Source: Pseudomonas sp. MYb118
Lineage (GTDB): Bacteria; Pseudomonadota; Gammaproteobacteria; Pseudomonadales; Pseudomonadaceae
DNA length: 64,000 bases
Assembly: GCF_040947875.1 (NCBI RefSeq)
Contig: NZ_JBFRXN010000001.1
Location: 1,054,001 to 1,118,000, forward strand
Reading direction: 5' to 3'
The translations under genes and the position numbers were made by a program. Below, in pieces: positions 51,540 to 60,369 of the stretch (the stretch's first letter is position 1; each line of letters opens with the position of its first letter). The notes under the pieces were generated by a model. It did no database searches. It worked only from the letters and a program-made list of their open reading frames with translations, and was not told where the DNA came from.

Positions 51540-52484
51540 TCAATGCGGTGCCATCTCGCTGGGCGAGCGCTCTACTGGTGCGTTTTTGTCGCCTTTTTCC
51601 AATTCGCCGGGGAATACCGAGTGCAGCCAGTTGCGCAGTCGGACGATGGCCGGGTCGTTCCATTTTCGGGTGGGGGCGATGAAGTAATAGCCGCCCAGGC
51701 GGATGGTCATCGGCAGTACTTCGACCAGCTCGCCGGCGGCGATTTTTTCGTCGGCCAGCAGCTCGCTGACCAGGGCGATGCCCTGGCCCATGCAGGCTGC
51801 TTCGAGGGTCAGGTGTCCGTGCCACAGGCGCGGGCCGCGCAGCCTGGGTAGATCGGTGACACCGGCGATGCTCAGCCACTGCGACCAGCGCTGGGTATTG
51901 CGTTCGTGGATCAGCGGCAGGCCGATCAGATCTTCGGCAGACAGCACCTCGGGGTAGCGATTGCAGAAGGCGGGGCTGGCCACCGCGCGGATCAGCGGGC
52001 GGGCGAACAGTTCGGCGCACAGTTCATCGCCCAGGTTGAGTTCTTCGAGGTAGACGATCTCGGCATCGGCCTCGTTGCGGTTGAAGTCGGGGCGAGTGCT
52101 GGTGGGTTCCAGGGTCAGTTCGCGGCCGTTCAGGGCCTCTTCCAGTTCGCCCAGGCGCCCCAGCAGGCGCCGCGACGCCAGGCCCGCCATGCAGCAGACG
52201 TGCAGGGCGTCTTCGCCCTGGCGCAGGTCACTGCTGGCGTCGGCAATGATGTCCAGCGCCCGGCGCAGTTGCGCGGCGTAGCGCTGGCCTTCGCGCGTCA
52301 TCTCCAGCCCGCGCCCGGATTTCCTCACCAATTTGGTGCCTACGGCGCTCTCCAGGTTCTGGATGTGGCGCGAGATCACCGTGTGCGACACCGCCAGTTC
52401 CTCGGCACATTGACGCACGCTGCCCCAGCGGCTGAACCCTTCGAAAGCGCGCACGGCGAGCAGCGGGGGAAGGCGTCGATTCAT
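51540..52484 (-). CDS. LysR-family regulator, GcvA-like
   Basis: A 314-residue regulator with RAFEGFSRWGSVRQCAEELA and the recognition helix AVSHTVISRHIQNLESAVG. It is divergent from the thiolase-like gene at 52641 with 156 bases between, and is the obvious candidate to control the operon to 61575. LysR and thioesterase form the opposite-strand unit. Confidence 0.9.
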   Translation of the reverse strand: MNRRLPPLLAVRAFEGFSRWGSVRQCAEELAVSHTVISRHIQNLESAVGTKLVRKSGRGLEMTREGQRYAAQLRRALDIIADASSDLRQGEDALHVCCMAGLASRRLLGRLGELEEALNGRELTLEPTSTRPDFNRNEADAEIVYLEELNLGDELCAELFARPLIRAVASPAFCNRYPEVLSAEDLIGLPLIHERNTQRWSQWLSIAGVTDLPRLRGPRLWHGHLTLEAACMGQGIALVSELLADEKIAAGELVEVLPMTIRLGGYYFIAPTRKWNDPAIVRLRNWLHSVFPGELEKGDKNAPVERSPSEMAPH

Positions 52485-52640
52485 GGTTGTTTCCTGGGTA
52501 CTCGGATCCTTTGGCTACAGCAAGGCCCATGCCAGGTATCGGTGCATTCAATGCACCAATGACGCCTGTTCTAACTGCTTGTTGGAGGGCGTTCGGATAA
52601 CGGAACTTGATGCCACGGTTTTCGAACTCAGGAGCACACG

Positions 52641-53807
52641 TTGAATATTTCCGGACGCGCCGCCATCGTCGGCGCCTATGAATCACCGCGAAGAGACGCC
52701 CAGGGCGTGCATCCATTCGCCATTCAGGTGGAGTGCATTCATGCCGCGCTGAGCCAGGCCGGTCTGACTTTGAAGGACGTCGACGGCCTGTGCGTCGCAT
52801 CCGGCGACTGGGCCGAAGGCGGTGGCGTCAACAGCGTGACCGAGATGGCCGAGTACCTGGGCATCGAGCCGCGCTGGTTCGACAGCACCGATGTGGGCGG
52901 TTGCTCGTACCTGGTTCACGCCGCTCATGCGGCCACTGCCATCGCCGCCGGGTTGGTGGATGTGGTGGTGATCAGTTACGCCGCGTCGCCGCGTTGGTGG
53001 CCGCTGGACACGCCGTCCTTCGACCCCTTCGTGCTGCCCGCCGGGCCCGGACAATTCGAGCTGCCGTTTGCGCCGACGCTGATTTCCACCTACGCCCTGT
53101 ACGCCCAGCGCCACATGCACCTGTATGGCACAACCCCCGAACAACTGGCCGAGGTGGCCGTGACCTTCCGCCAGCACGCGGCTGGCAACCCGGACGCGTT
53201 TCTTGGCAGCAAGCCGATCAGCGTCGATGACGTGCTGAGTTCGTCAATGATCGCCTCGCCCCTGCATCGCCTGGATTGCTGCGTGGTCACCGATGGCGGT
53301 GGCGCGATTGTCATGACCAGCCGCGAGCGGGCGCAGGATTGCCGGCAGAAACCGGTGTACCTCGCGGGCTTCGGCATGGCCACCCAGCGTACGCAGATCA
53401 GCCAGATGTCCCGTGAATTGATCACGCCGGCGGCGCGCACCGGGCCGCGGGCTTTCGAGATGGCGGGGCTGACGCAGGCGGACGTGGACGTCGCGCAACT
53501 CTACGACGCCTTCACTATCACGCCGCTGCTGGCGCTGGAAGACCTGGGCTTTTGCCCGCGGGGCGAGAGCGGTCGTTTTGTCGCCGATGGCCACCTGAAA
53601 ATCGGCGGGTCGTTGCCGTGCAATACCGATGGCGGCGGGCTGGCGTCGAATCACCCCGGCAAGCGTGGGCTGCTCGCCCTGATCGAGGGGGTGCGCCAGT
53701 TGCGCAACGAAGGGCCGGGCGTGCAGGTCGAGGGCGCCGAAGTGGCCCTCGTGCATGGCCTGGGCGGCACGTTCTGCGCCGCCGCCACCCTGATACTGAC
53801 CGTTTGA
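52641..53807 (+). CDS. Thiolase-like protein (SCP2/lipid-transfer thiolase family)
   Basis: A 388-residue thiolase-fold protein. It has Cys88 in DVGGCSYLVHAAHA at the nucleophile position, NTDGGGLASNHPGKRG carrying the His, and GLGGTFCAA at the C-terminus. Proteins of this branch act with a DUF35 partner, as in the Ltp2-type retro-aldolases of steroid side-chain breakdown, and a DUF35 gene follows ten bases later. It could cleave a beta-hydroxyacyl-CoA or beta-ketoacyl-CoA. The ATG analogue at 52641 is TTG (ACACG TTG); the translation starts MNISGRAAIVG. Confidence 0.85.
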   Translation: MNISGRAAIVGAYESPRRDAQGVHPFAIQVECIHAALSQAGLTLKDVDGLCVASGDWAEGGGVNSVTEMAEYLGIEPRWFDSTDVGGCSYLVHAAHAATAIAAGLVDVVVISYAASPRWWPLDTPSFDPFVLPAGPGQFELPFAPTLISTYALYAQRHMHLYGTTPEQLAEVAVTFRQHAAGNPDAFLGSKPISVDDVLSSSMIASPLHRLDCCVVTDGGGAIVMTSRERAQDCRQKPVYLAGFGMATQRTQISQMSRELITPAARTGPRAFEMAGLTQADVDVAQLYDAFTITPLLALEDLGFCPRGESGRFVADGHLKIGGSLPCNTDGGGLASNHPGKRGLLALIEGVRQLRNEGPGVQVEGAEVALVHGLGGTFCAAATLILTV

Positions 53808-53817
53808 GGACTTGTGC

Positions 53818-54219
53818 ATGGCCACTTTCAGTTCCGTGACGCGCGACAACCTCTCCGCCACCTGGTGGGACGCCAACCAGCAACAACGCCTGCTGATCCA
53901 GCGCAACCCGGTTTCCGGCGCCTGGCAGTGGTACCCCAGGGCCCATTGCGTCGACGACCTCGACGTTGCCCCAGAATGGGTGCAGGTGTCCGGGCGCGGT
54001 ACGGTGTTCAGCTACACGGTGATTCATCGCGGGCACACGCGCCTGGATGCACCTTACGTCTGCGCCGTGATCGAGCTCGAAGAGGGGCCGCTGATGTTGT
54101 CGCAACTGCGCGATGTGGCCGTCGAGGACATTTCGATCGGCATGCCGGTAATGGTTGCGTTCGCCGCCCTGGATTCTTCCACCTCATTGCCTGTGTTCCA
54201 GGCTCGGAGCCACTCATGA
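53818..54219 (+). CDS. DUF35 OB-fold protein, partner of the thiolase
   Basis: A 133-residue protein. It has the N-terminal helix of the DUF35 family (TWWDANQQQRLLIQRNPVSG) and the OB-fold (GTVFSYTVIHRGHT; PYVCAVIELEEGPLMLSQLR). The usual zinc ribbon of four Cys is nearly lost: the first pair is Asn/Val, and only one Cys (AHCVDD) remains of the second. It starts at ATG 53818 and overlaps the MaoC-like gene by ATGA. It presumably forms the acyl-CoA channel complex with the thiolase. Confidence 0.82.
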   Translation: MATFSSVTRDNLSATWWDANQQQRLLIQRNPVSGAWQWYPRAHCVDDLDVAPEWVQVSGRGTVFSYTVIHRGHTRLDAPYVCAVIELEEGPLMLSQLRDVAVEDISIGMPVMVAFAALDSSTSLPVFQARSHS

Positions 54220-54671
54220 GTGCAACGCTGTATTTCGACGACCTGGCGGCTGACCAGTCGATCACGTCTTCACGCATTACCCTGACGGAAACCCATATCG
54301 TGTTGTTCGCAGGGCTGACCGGGGATTTCAACCCGCTGCACATGGATGAACAGACCGCGCAACAGAACCTGTTCGGGCGGCGCATCGCCCACGGCATGCT
54401 GGCGCACTCGATGAGCACCGGCCTGCGTTCGAGCATTGATGACTGGGCGATCCTGGCCTTCATGGAGACCCGCCGCCGTTTCGCGGGGCCGGTGTTCGCC
54501 GGCGACACCCTGCATTACGTGGCCCAGGTGCAGGAGCTGCGGCGCAGCCAGTCCAATCCGGCCCGGGGCATTGCCAGGGTGTCGATGCGCCTGCTCAATC
54601 AGAACGATGAGCTGGTGCAGGAAGGCGAAGATGTCTTCGCTGTGGCGTGCCGGGGAGGGCAGTCATCATGA
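54216..54671 (+). CDS. MaoC-like (R)-specific enoyl-CoA hydratase
   Basis: A 151-residue hotdog hydratase. The hydratase-2 motif is intact (FAGLTGDFNPLHMDEQTAQQ with catalytic Asp and His), followed by RIAHGMLAHSM. It hydrates a trans-enoyl-CoA. It is coupled by four-base overlaps to both the DUF35 gene and the SDR, an organisation typical for side-chain beta-oxidation modules. Confidence 0.88.
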   Translation: MSATLYFDDLAADQSITSSRITLTETHIVLFAGLTGDFNPLHMDEQTAQQNLFGRRIAHGMLAHSMSTGLRSSIDDWAILAFMETRRRFAGPVFAGDTLHYVAQVQELRRSQSNPARGIARVSMRLLNQNDELVQEGEDVFAVACRGGQSS

Positions 54672-55417
54672 CCGGGCGTTTGCAGGGCCATGTGGCGTTG
54701 GTCACGGGCGGTGCCGGTGGCATTGGTTCGGCTATCTGCCAGCGTCTGGCCGAAGACGGCGCAAAAGTGGTGATCGCCGATCTGGGGCCGGGTGCGCAGA
54801 CCCTGGCCCAAGCCTTGGTTGCGCAGGGGCACCAGGCCTGCGCGGTCAGCCTCGACGTCTCCAGCCGCGCCAGTTGGCAGGCCGCTGTGGCGGAGCTGCC
54901 GCAAGGCTTCGAAGCGCTGGACATCGTGGTCAACGTGGCCGGGATCGTTCGCGATCGTTCACTGGTCAAGATGAGTGACGAAGAGTGGCAGTCGGTCATC
55001 GATGTCAACCTCAAGGGCTCCTGGCTGGGTTGCCAGTTTGGCCTGGCAGCCATGAACGGGAAGGGCTGGGGGCGAATTATCAATATCGCTTCCACGGCGA
55101 TTTTCGGTACGTTCGGTCAAGCAAACTATTCGAGTGCCAAGGCCGGGGTGGTGGGCTTGACCCACACCGTGGCGCTCGAGGCGGCGCGTCATGGTGTACT
55201 GGTCAACGCCATTGCACCGGGCATTGTTGAAACACCGATTCTGGCCAGCGTGCCGGAGGGGATAAAGGAGAAATGGATTTCCAGAATGCCCTTGGGGCGA
55301 CCGGCACAACCTTCGGAAATTGCTGCAGTCGTGGCTTTCCTGGCGTCCAACGATGCCAGTTACATGACCGGGCAAGTGCTGATCGTCGATGGCGGGGCGA
55401 CCACGGGCGACTACTGA
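54668..55417 (+). CDS. Short-chain dehydrogenase/reductase, FabG-like
   Basis: A 249-residue SDR with TGGAGGIGSAICQRL, VNVAGIVRD and the catalytic Ser-Tyr-Lys in IASTAIFG and YSSAKAG, then NAIAPGIVETPI. The likely role is oxidation of the beta-hydroxyacyl-CoA made by the MaoC-like hydratase. ATG 54668 overlaps the MaoC stop. A 62-base gap leads to the ABC importer genes. Confidence 0.9.
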   Translation: MTGRLQGHVALVTGGAGGIGSAICQRLAEDGAKVVIADLGPGAQTLAQALVAQGHQACAVSLDVSSRASWQAAVAELPQGFEALDIVVNVAGIVRDRSLVKMSDEEWQSVIDVNLKGSWLGCQFGLAAMNGKGWGRIINIASTAIFGTFGQANYSSAKAGVVGLTHTVALEAARHGVLVNAIAPGIVETPILASVPEGIKEKWISRMPLGRPAQPSEIAAVVAFLASNDASYMTGQVLIVDGGATTGDY

Positions 55418-55479
55418 TCCTGCCGATTCCACATAACCATTAAAAATATCGCAGTCACTGAACGCGAAGGAGTCTCAAG

Positions 55480-56520
55480 ATGGTCGAATTTACACGGCGC
55501 AAATTTTTGCAGGCCAGCGGTATCGCCGGCGTGGGCTTGATGGCGGGAGGCTTGATCCGGCCTTCATTTGCCGCCGACTCATCGCTGTATGAAGCCGCCC
55601 GCAAAGAAGGGGCGCTCAACCTGTACTGGGGCTCGTACGAGCAGAAGACCATCGAAGCCATTCGCGACGCCTTCATCAAGCGTTATCCGGGCATCAAGGT
55701 CAACCTGCTGCGCCAGGCCTCGCAGACCATCTACACGCGCTTGCGCCTGGAGTTGCAGAACAACGCGCCCAACTGCGACTCGCTGGGCAGCACCAACATC
55801 CTGCATTACCTGGAACTGAAGAAAATCGGCGCGCTGTTGCCCTACAAACCGGCCGGCACCGAGTTCCTGCCGAGCGAATTCCAGGGCCTGGACAAGGACG
55901 ACATGTACCAGGTCGGCGCCATCAGCCTGACGTGCCTGAACTTCCAGTCGGACAAGGTCACCTCGGCCCCGGCCACCTGGGAGGCGGCACTCGACGGCCA
56001 GTGGGCCAACAAGCTGACCGTGGGCAGCCCGGCGTTTTCCGGTGACGTGGCCTCCTGGCTGGTGGCGATGCGCAAGAAATACGGCGACAACTACCTCAAG
56101 GAGCTGAGCAAGCTCAACCCGAAGGTCGGCCAGTCGAACGTCGATACCGTCACCGACATTCTCTCCGGCGAACGTCTGGTGGGCCTGGGTGCGCCGTTCA
56201 GTTTCTCGCTGACGCAAAGGGCGGCGGGCAACCCCATCAATGTGCAGCCACCAACTGACGGCACCATTCTCAACCTGGGGCTCAACGCCATTCCGCTCAA
56301 GGCGCCCCACCCGAATGCGGCCAAGCTGTTCTCCGATTTCCTCTACGACCTGGAGGTCTCGCAGATCCTGGCCGCCAACTTCTGGCCGACCCTGCGCACC
56401 GATGTGCCCTGGGCCGAAGGCCGCAGCCTGGATCAGATCCAGTGGTACCGCAACCCACCGGAAGACCTGGCGGCAGAAGTGGCCGAGGGTATCGCCAAAT
56501 GGAAAGAAATCATTGGTTGA
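55480..56520 (+). CDS. ABC importer substrate-binding protein, Tat-exported, ferric/organic type
   Basis: A 346-residue periplasmic protein. The N-terminus carries a twin-arginine signal (FTRRKFLQASGIAGVGLMAG). The mature part has the fold of the AfuA/FbpA family (ALNLYWGSYEQKTIEAIRDA, FIKRYPGIKVNLL). Ferric binding normally needs paired tyrosines near the C-terminus, which are not obvious here. Since the operon degrades an organic acid-like compound, the ligand may be that compound rather than iron. Confidence 0.85.
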   Translation: MVEFTRRKFLQASGIAGVGLMAGGLIRPSFAADSSLYEAARKEGALNLYWGSYEQKTIEAIRDAFIKRYPGIKVNLLRQASQTIYTRLRLELQNNAPNCDSLGSTNILHYLELKKIGALLPYKPAGTEFLPSEFQGLDKDDMYQVGAISLTCLNFQSDKVTSAPATWEAALDGQWANKLTVGSPAFSGDVASWLVAMRKKYGDNYLKELSKLNPKVGQSNVDTVTDILSGERLVGLGAPFSFSLTQRAAGNPINVQPPTDGTILNLGLNAIPLKAPHPNAAKLFSDFLYDLEVSQILAANFWPTLRTDVPWAEGRSLDQIQWYRNPPEDLAAEVAEGIAKWKEIIG

Positions 56521-56577
56521 ACCCATGCAGGCTTCGGCCTGCAGATTGACCGTCGTCAGATTCAGGAGTGACCCTTC

Positions 56578-58350
56578 ATGGGCGTTTTTGCAATAGATTC
56601 ATCGCCGGCCGCCTCCAGGGCCGGCATCCGGCGACACCGACCCTGGGTGCGCTGGACCGTGGTCTCGCTGGTGCTGTTGTGCCTGTTTGCGCTGGTCGCG
56701 CAACCGGTGGGCTGGATTGTCTACAACAGCCTGCACGATGACGCGACACAGCAGTGGACGCTGAACAACTACGCACGGCTGGTGACCGCCAAGGGCATGC
56801 TGGCGCCGCTGGGCAACTCGATCATCCTGGCGTTTTCCACGGCGCTGTTCTCGACCCTGCTCGGTGTGCCGCTGGCCTGGCTGGTGGCTCGCACCAACAT
56901 GCCGGGGCGCGGGCTGATCCGCATGTTGACCCTCGGCGCGTTCGTCACGCCGTCGTTCATCGGTGCGCTGGGCTGGATCCTGTTGGCCGCACCGAATGCC
57001 GGTTGGCTCAACTCGCTGTATCGCTACCTGTTCGACAGCACGCAACCGCTGCTGAACATCTACTCGATGGGGGGCGCGATCTTCGTCTGTGCGATCTACA
57101 CCGTGCCGTACACCTTCACCATCGTCGCCAGTGCCCTGGATGACATGGCGGTGGAACTCGAGGATGCGGCGACGACCCTCGGTGCCGGGGTGCTGCGTAC
57201 GATGTTCAGCGTGACCATCCCGATGGTCATGCCAGCAGTGATCGTCGGTTTCATCCTGTCGTTCATCCAGGGCATGACGTTGTTCGGGGTGCCGGCCTTC
57301 CTGCTGACGCCTTCGGGCACGGCGGTGGTGACCACCAAACTGGCCGAGTTCTATCAGTTGTTCCCGCCTGAGCTGTACATGGCGGCGGCCTACTGCATGC
57401 CGTTGTTGCTGTTGACCGGCGGCTTGTTCTGGGTGCGCCGGAAGATCCTGGGGCGCAAACGCTTCGTCATGATCGGCGGCAAGAGCCGCGCAGGCCGGCG
57501 CATCGACCTCAAGGGCTGGCGCTGGGGCGGGCTGGCGTTCGCCTTGATCGTGCCGGTGACGGCGGTGCTGCTGCCGTACTTCGCGCTGATTGTGGTGTCG
57601 CTGTCCAAGGCCTGGGGCCAGGGGCCGTCGCTCGCCAACCTGACCTTCCACTGGTACCGCTGGGCGATCCTGGAAAACGGCGAAACCCAGGCGGCGATCC
57701 TCAACTCGTTGTCCTATGCCGCGGGCGCGGCGACGATCTGTGTGCTGCTCGGTGCGGTGATCGCCTACATCGTCGAGCGTCGGCTGGTGGCGGGCACGAC
57801 CCTGATCGCCGGCCTGACCAACCTGCCGATCATCATTCCGGGGATCGTGTTGTCGGTGGGCTTCTTCGCCGCCTACACGCAGCCGCCGCTGAGCCTGTAT
57901 GGCACCTCGGCGATCATCGTCGCAGCGTTCGTCGCCACGTTCCTGCCGATTGCCTATTCCCATGGCGGGGCGATCCTCAAAGGCATCAGCCCTGACCTTG
58001 AGCGGGTGGCGCGGATCCTGGGGGCGAGCGAGGCGAAAACCTTCACCAGCATCACCGCACCGCTGATGCGCTCGGGGCTGATCTCCGGCTGGCTGCTGGT
58101 GTTCATTCCGGTGATGCGCGAACTGTCGGTGGCGGTGTTCCTGATCACCCCGAGCACCAACGTCATGACCACGCTGATTTACAATTACAAGGACGGCGGC
58201 AACTACGAAGCGGTGGCTGCGGCCAGCGTGTTGCTGCTGGTGGTGACCATGCTGGTGGTGGCGCTCGCGCAACTGCTGAACGTCAAGCTGGCCAAACACA
58301 AACGCGCAAGTACTGGGCTCACCAGTACCCAACCAGGAGCTGCCCAATGA
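56578..58350 (+). CDS. ABC importer permease, two-domain FbpB type
   Basis: A 590-residue inner-membrane protein with about twelve helices in two homologous halves. It has one EAA loop in each half (LEDAATTLGAGVLRTMFSVT and LERVARILGASEAKTFTSIT). This is the fused permease of ferric-type importers. The first helix (VRWTVVSLVLLCLFALVAQP) follows a 22-residue soluble start. Its stop overlaps the ATPase start by ATGA. Confidence 0.9.
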   Translation: MGVFAIDSSPAASRAGIRRHRPWVRWTVVSLVLLCLFALVAQPVGWIVYNSLHDDATQQWTLNNYARLVTAKGMLAPLGNSIILAFSTALFSTLLGVPLAWLVARTNMPGRGLIRMLTLGAFVTPSFIGALGWILLAAPNAGWLNSLYRYLFDSTQPLLNIYSMGGAIFVCAIYTVPYTFTIVASALDDMAVELEDAATTLGAGVLRTMFSVTIPMVMPAVIVGFILSFIQGMTLFGVPAFLLTPSGTAVVTTKLAEFYQLFPPELYMAAAYCMPLLLLTGGLFWVRRKILGRKRFVMIGGKSRAGRRIDLKGWRWGGLAFALIVPVTAVLLPYFALIVVSLSKAWGQGPSLANLTFHWYRWAILENGETQAAILNSLSYAAGAATICVLLGAVIAYIVERRLVAGTTLIAGLTNLPIIIPGIVLSVGFFAAYTQPPLSLYGTSAIIVAAFVATFLPIAYSHGGAILKGISPDLERVARILGASEAKTFTSITAPLMRSGLISGWLLVFIPVMRELSVAVFLITPSTNVMTTLIYNYKDGGNYEAVAAASVLLLVVTMLVVALAQLLNVKLAKHKRASTGLTSTQPGAAQ

Positions 58351-59426
58351 GCCAGATCCACATTCGCAACCTGCAAAAAAGCTTCGGCCAGTTCCAGGCG
58401 CTCAAGGGCATCGACCTGACGGTCGAGGACGGCACGCTGCTGGCCTTGCTCGGCCCTTCCGGTTGCGGCAAGTCGACCACCCTGCAACTGCTGGCCGGTT
58501 TCGAAACCCCCAGCGGTGGCGAGATCCGCGTCAACGACCGGGTGATCTCCAGTCCCCAGGGCGTGGTGCCCCCCGAGCGCCGGGACATTTCCCTGGTGTT
58601 CCAGAACTACGCGGTGTGGCCGCACAAGACCGTGGCCGAGAACGTTGCCTTCGGTTTGCAGATCCGCAAGGTGCCGCGCGCGGAGCTGGAGCAGAAGCTG
58701 AAGAAAGCCCTGAAGACCGTGCACCTCGATCACCTGGCCGACCGCTATCCGTCCGAATTGTCCGGCGGCCAGCAGCAACGTGTAGCCCTGGCGCGGGCGC
58801 TGATCGTCGAGCCGAGCATCCTCTTGCTCGACGAGCCGCTGTCCAACCTCGATGCGCACCTGCGGGAAGAAATGCGCTTCGAAATCCGCCGCGTGCACGA
58901 CCTGCTCGGCTTGACCACGGTGTACGTGACCCACGACCAGGGCGAGGCGCTGGTCACGGCCAACCAGGTGGCGGTCATGAACGGCGGCAGCGTCCAGCAA
59001 CTGGGCTCGCCCCGGGAGATCTTCGAGCGACCGGCGAACGCTTTTGTGGCCGCCTTCATCGGCAGCAACAACGTGATTCCCGCACGCATGACGCCCGGTG
59101 GAACCGCGCAGTTCGGCGAACAAGCGTTGAAGGGCGTCGATCGCAGCGGGGTCAAACCTGGCGACGAGGTCACCCTGTGCATCCGTCCTTCGAAAGTCCG
59201 GGTGGTCGGGCCGGGGCAGGGCGCGGACAACGTCTTGCCTGGCACGGTGTTGCGCACGGCGTATCTGGGTGAGTACTGCGACGTGCTGGTGGACATCGGC
59301 AACGGCGCCACGGTGCGGGCGTTCACCCCGCCGCATATCGACTATCAGGTGGGGCAGGTGGTGTTGTTGCAACTGCCGCAAGACGACTGCCACCTGCTGC
59401 AACCGGGCAGCCGCGTCACCAGTTGA
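58347..59426 (+). CDS. ABC importer ATP-binding protein, FbpC/PotA type
   Basis: A 359-residue ATPase. It has Walker A GPSGCGKST, Q-loop VFQNYAVWPHKTV, signature LSGGQQQR, Walker B ILLLDEPLSNLD and switch His VTHDQGEALVT. A C-terminal TOBE region (LCIRPSKVRVVGPG) follows. It belongs to the importer encoded by 55480 and 56578. Confidence 0.92.
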   Translation: MSQIHIRNLQKSFGQFQALKGIDLTVEDGTLLALLGPSGCGKSTTLQLLAGFETPSGGEIRVNDRVISSPQGVVPPERRDISLVFQNYAVWPHKTVAENVAFGLQIRKVPRAELEQKLKKALKTVHLDHLADRYPSELSGGQQQRVALARALIVEPSILLLDEPLSNLDAHLREEMRFEIRRVHDLLGLTTVYVTHDQGEALVTANQVAVMNGGSVQQLGSPREIFERPANAFVAAFIGSNNVIPARMTPGGTAQFGEQALKGVDRSGVKPGDEVTLCIRPSKVRVVGPGQGADNVLPGTVLRTAYLGEYCDVLVDIGNGATVRAFTPPHIDYQVGQVVLLQLPQDDCHLLQPGSRVTS

Positions 59427-59472
59427 AGGCGCCGCCACATTCAAATGTCAGGTACAAGAACAAGGTGCAGTG

Positions 59473-60270
59473 ATGAAAGTGAGTGAAACCACAGAGATCG
59501 TTCGACAACGCCGGGGCTGCGTCGAATGGGTGATTTTCAATCGGCCCGATGCGCTCAACGCGATGTCGCCGGCCATGGAAGAAACCCTGACCGGGATCTT
59601 TCTCGACCTGGCCCGGGACGACTCGGTCAAGGCGCTGGTGCTGACCGGGGCGACCGGCAAGCGGCCTTCGTTCATGGCGGGCGCCGATTTCGGTGCGTTG
59701 GAAGATGCCAAAACCGAGGCCGAGTTTCTCGAGCTCGAAGGCCACAGCGAAACCCTGATCGCCGCCCTCGAAGCGCTGAAGTTTCCCACGCTGGCGGCGA
59801 TTGCCGGGCCTTGTGTCGGCGGCGGCGCCTTGATCGCCGCGGCCTGCGACGTGCGCCTGATCAGTCCTTCGGCGCGCTTCGGTTTCCCCATCGCCCGAAC
59901 GGTCGGCAACTGTCTGAGCGCGTTGAATTATCAGCGCCTGATCGACCTGTTCGGCCCGGCGATGACCAAGGAAATGGTGTTCAGCGCACGGCTGGTGGAT
60001 GCGCCCGGCTTGATGGCCAGCGGTGCCTTTCGCGAGCTGGTCGAGGAGGATCAGTTGGAGGCCGCCGCCGAGCGGGTTTCCGAACAATTGACGCAATTGG
60101 CGCCGCTGACGTTGTGGGCGACCAAGACGGTGCTGCGGCGTCTGCGCGATGCGCAGGTGGCCAATGTCCAGGATGAAGACGTGCTGCTGGGCTGCTACCA
60201 GTCCGGGGATTTCCGCGAAGGCGTTTCGGCCTTTCAGCAAAAGCGTGCGCCTGCCTGGCAAGGGCGCTAA
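59473..60270 (+). CDS. Enoyl-CoA hydratase/isomerase-family (crotonase) protein
   Basis: A 265-residue crotonase-fold protein. It shows FNRPDALNAMSPAMEETL and MAGADFGALEDAK (oxyanion loop), then CVGGGALIAAACDVRLISPS. The two glutamates of classical hydratases are missing: the first site reads GGGALIA rather than GGGCELA, and the second reads GFPIARTVGN. It may catalyse a different crotonase reaction such as isomerisation or C-C bond cleavage. ATG 59473 follows the ATPase gene by 46 bases. Confidence 0.85.
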   Translation: MKVSETTEIVRQRRGCVEWVIFNRPDALNAMSPAMEETLTGIFLDLARDDSVKALVLTGATGKRPSFMAGADFGALEDAKTEAEFLELEGHSETLIAALEALKFPTLAAIAGPCVGGGALIAAACDVRLISPSARFGFPIARTVGNCLSALNYQRLIDLFGPAMTKEMVFSARLVDAPGLMASGAFRELVEEDQLEAAAERVSEQLTQLAPLTLWATKTVLRRLRDAQVANVQDEDVLLGCYQSGDFREGVSAFQQKRAPAWQGR

Positions 60271-60369
60271 CGCACTCGGCTCGATGGATTCATAACACAG
60301 GGAACCTGGTTCTCTAACTCAACTACCTAATGTGCCCGGGTGATCTTTTTTGCCCGGCGGGGTGAAGTC

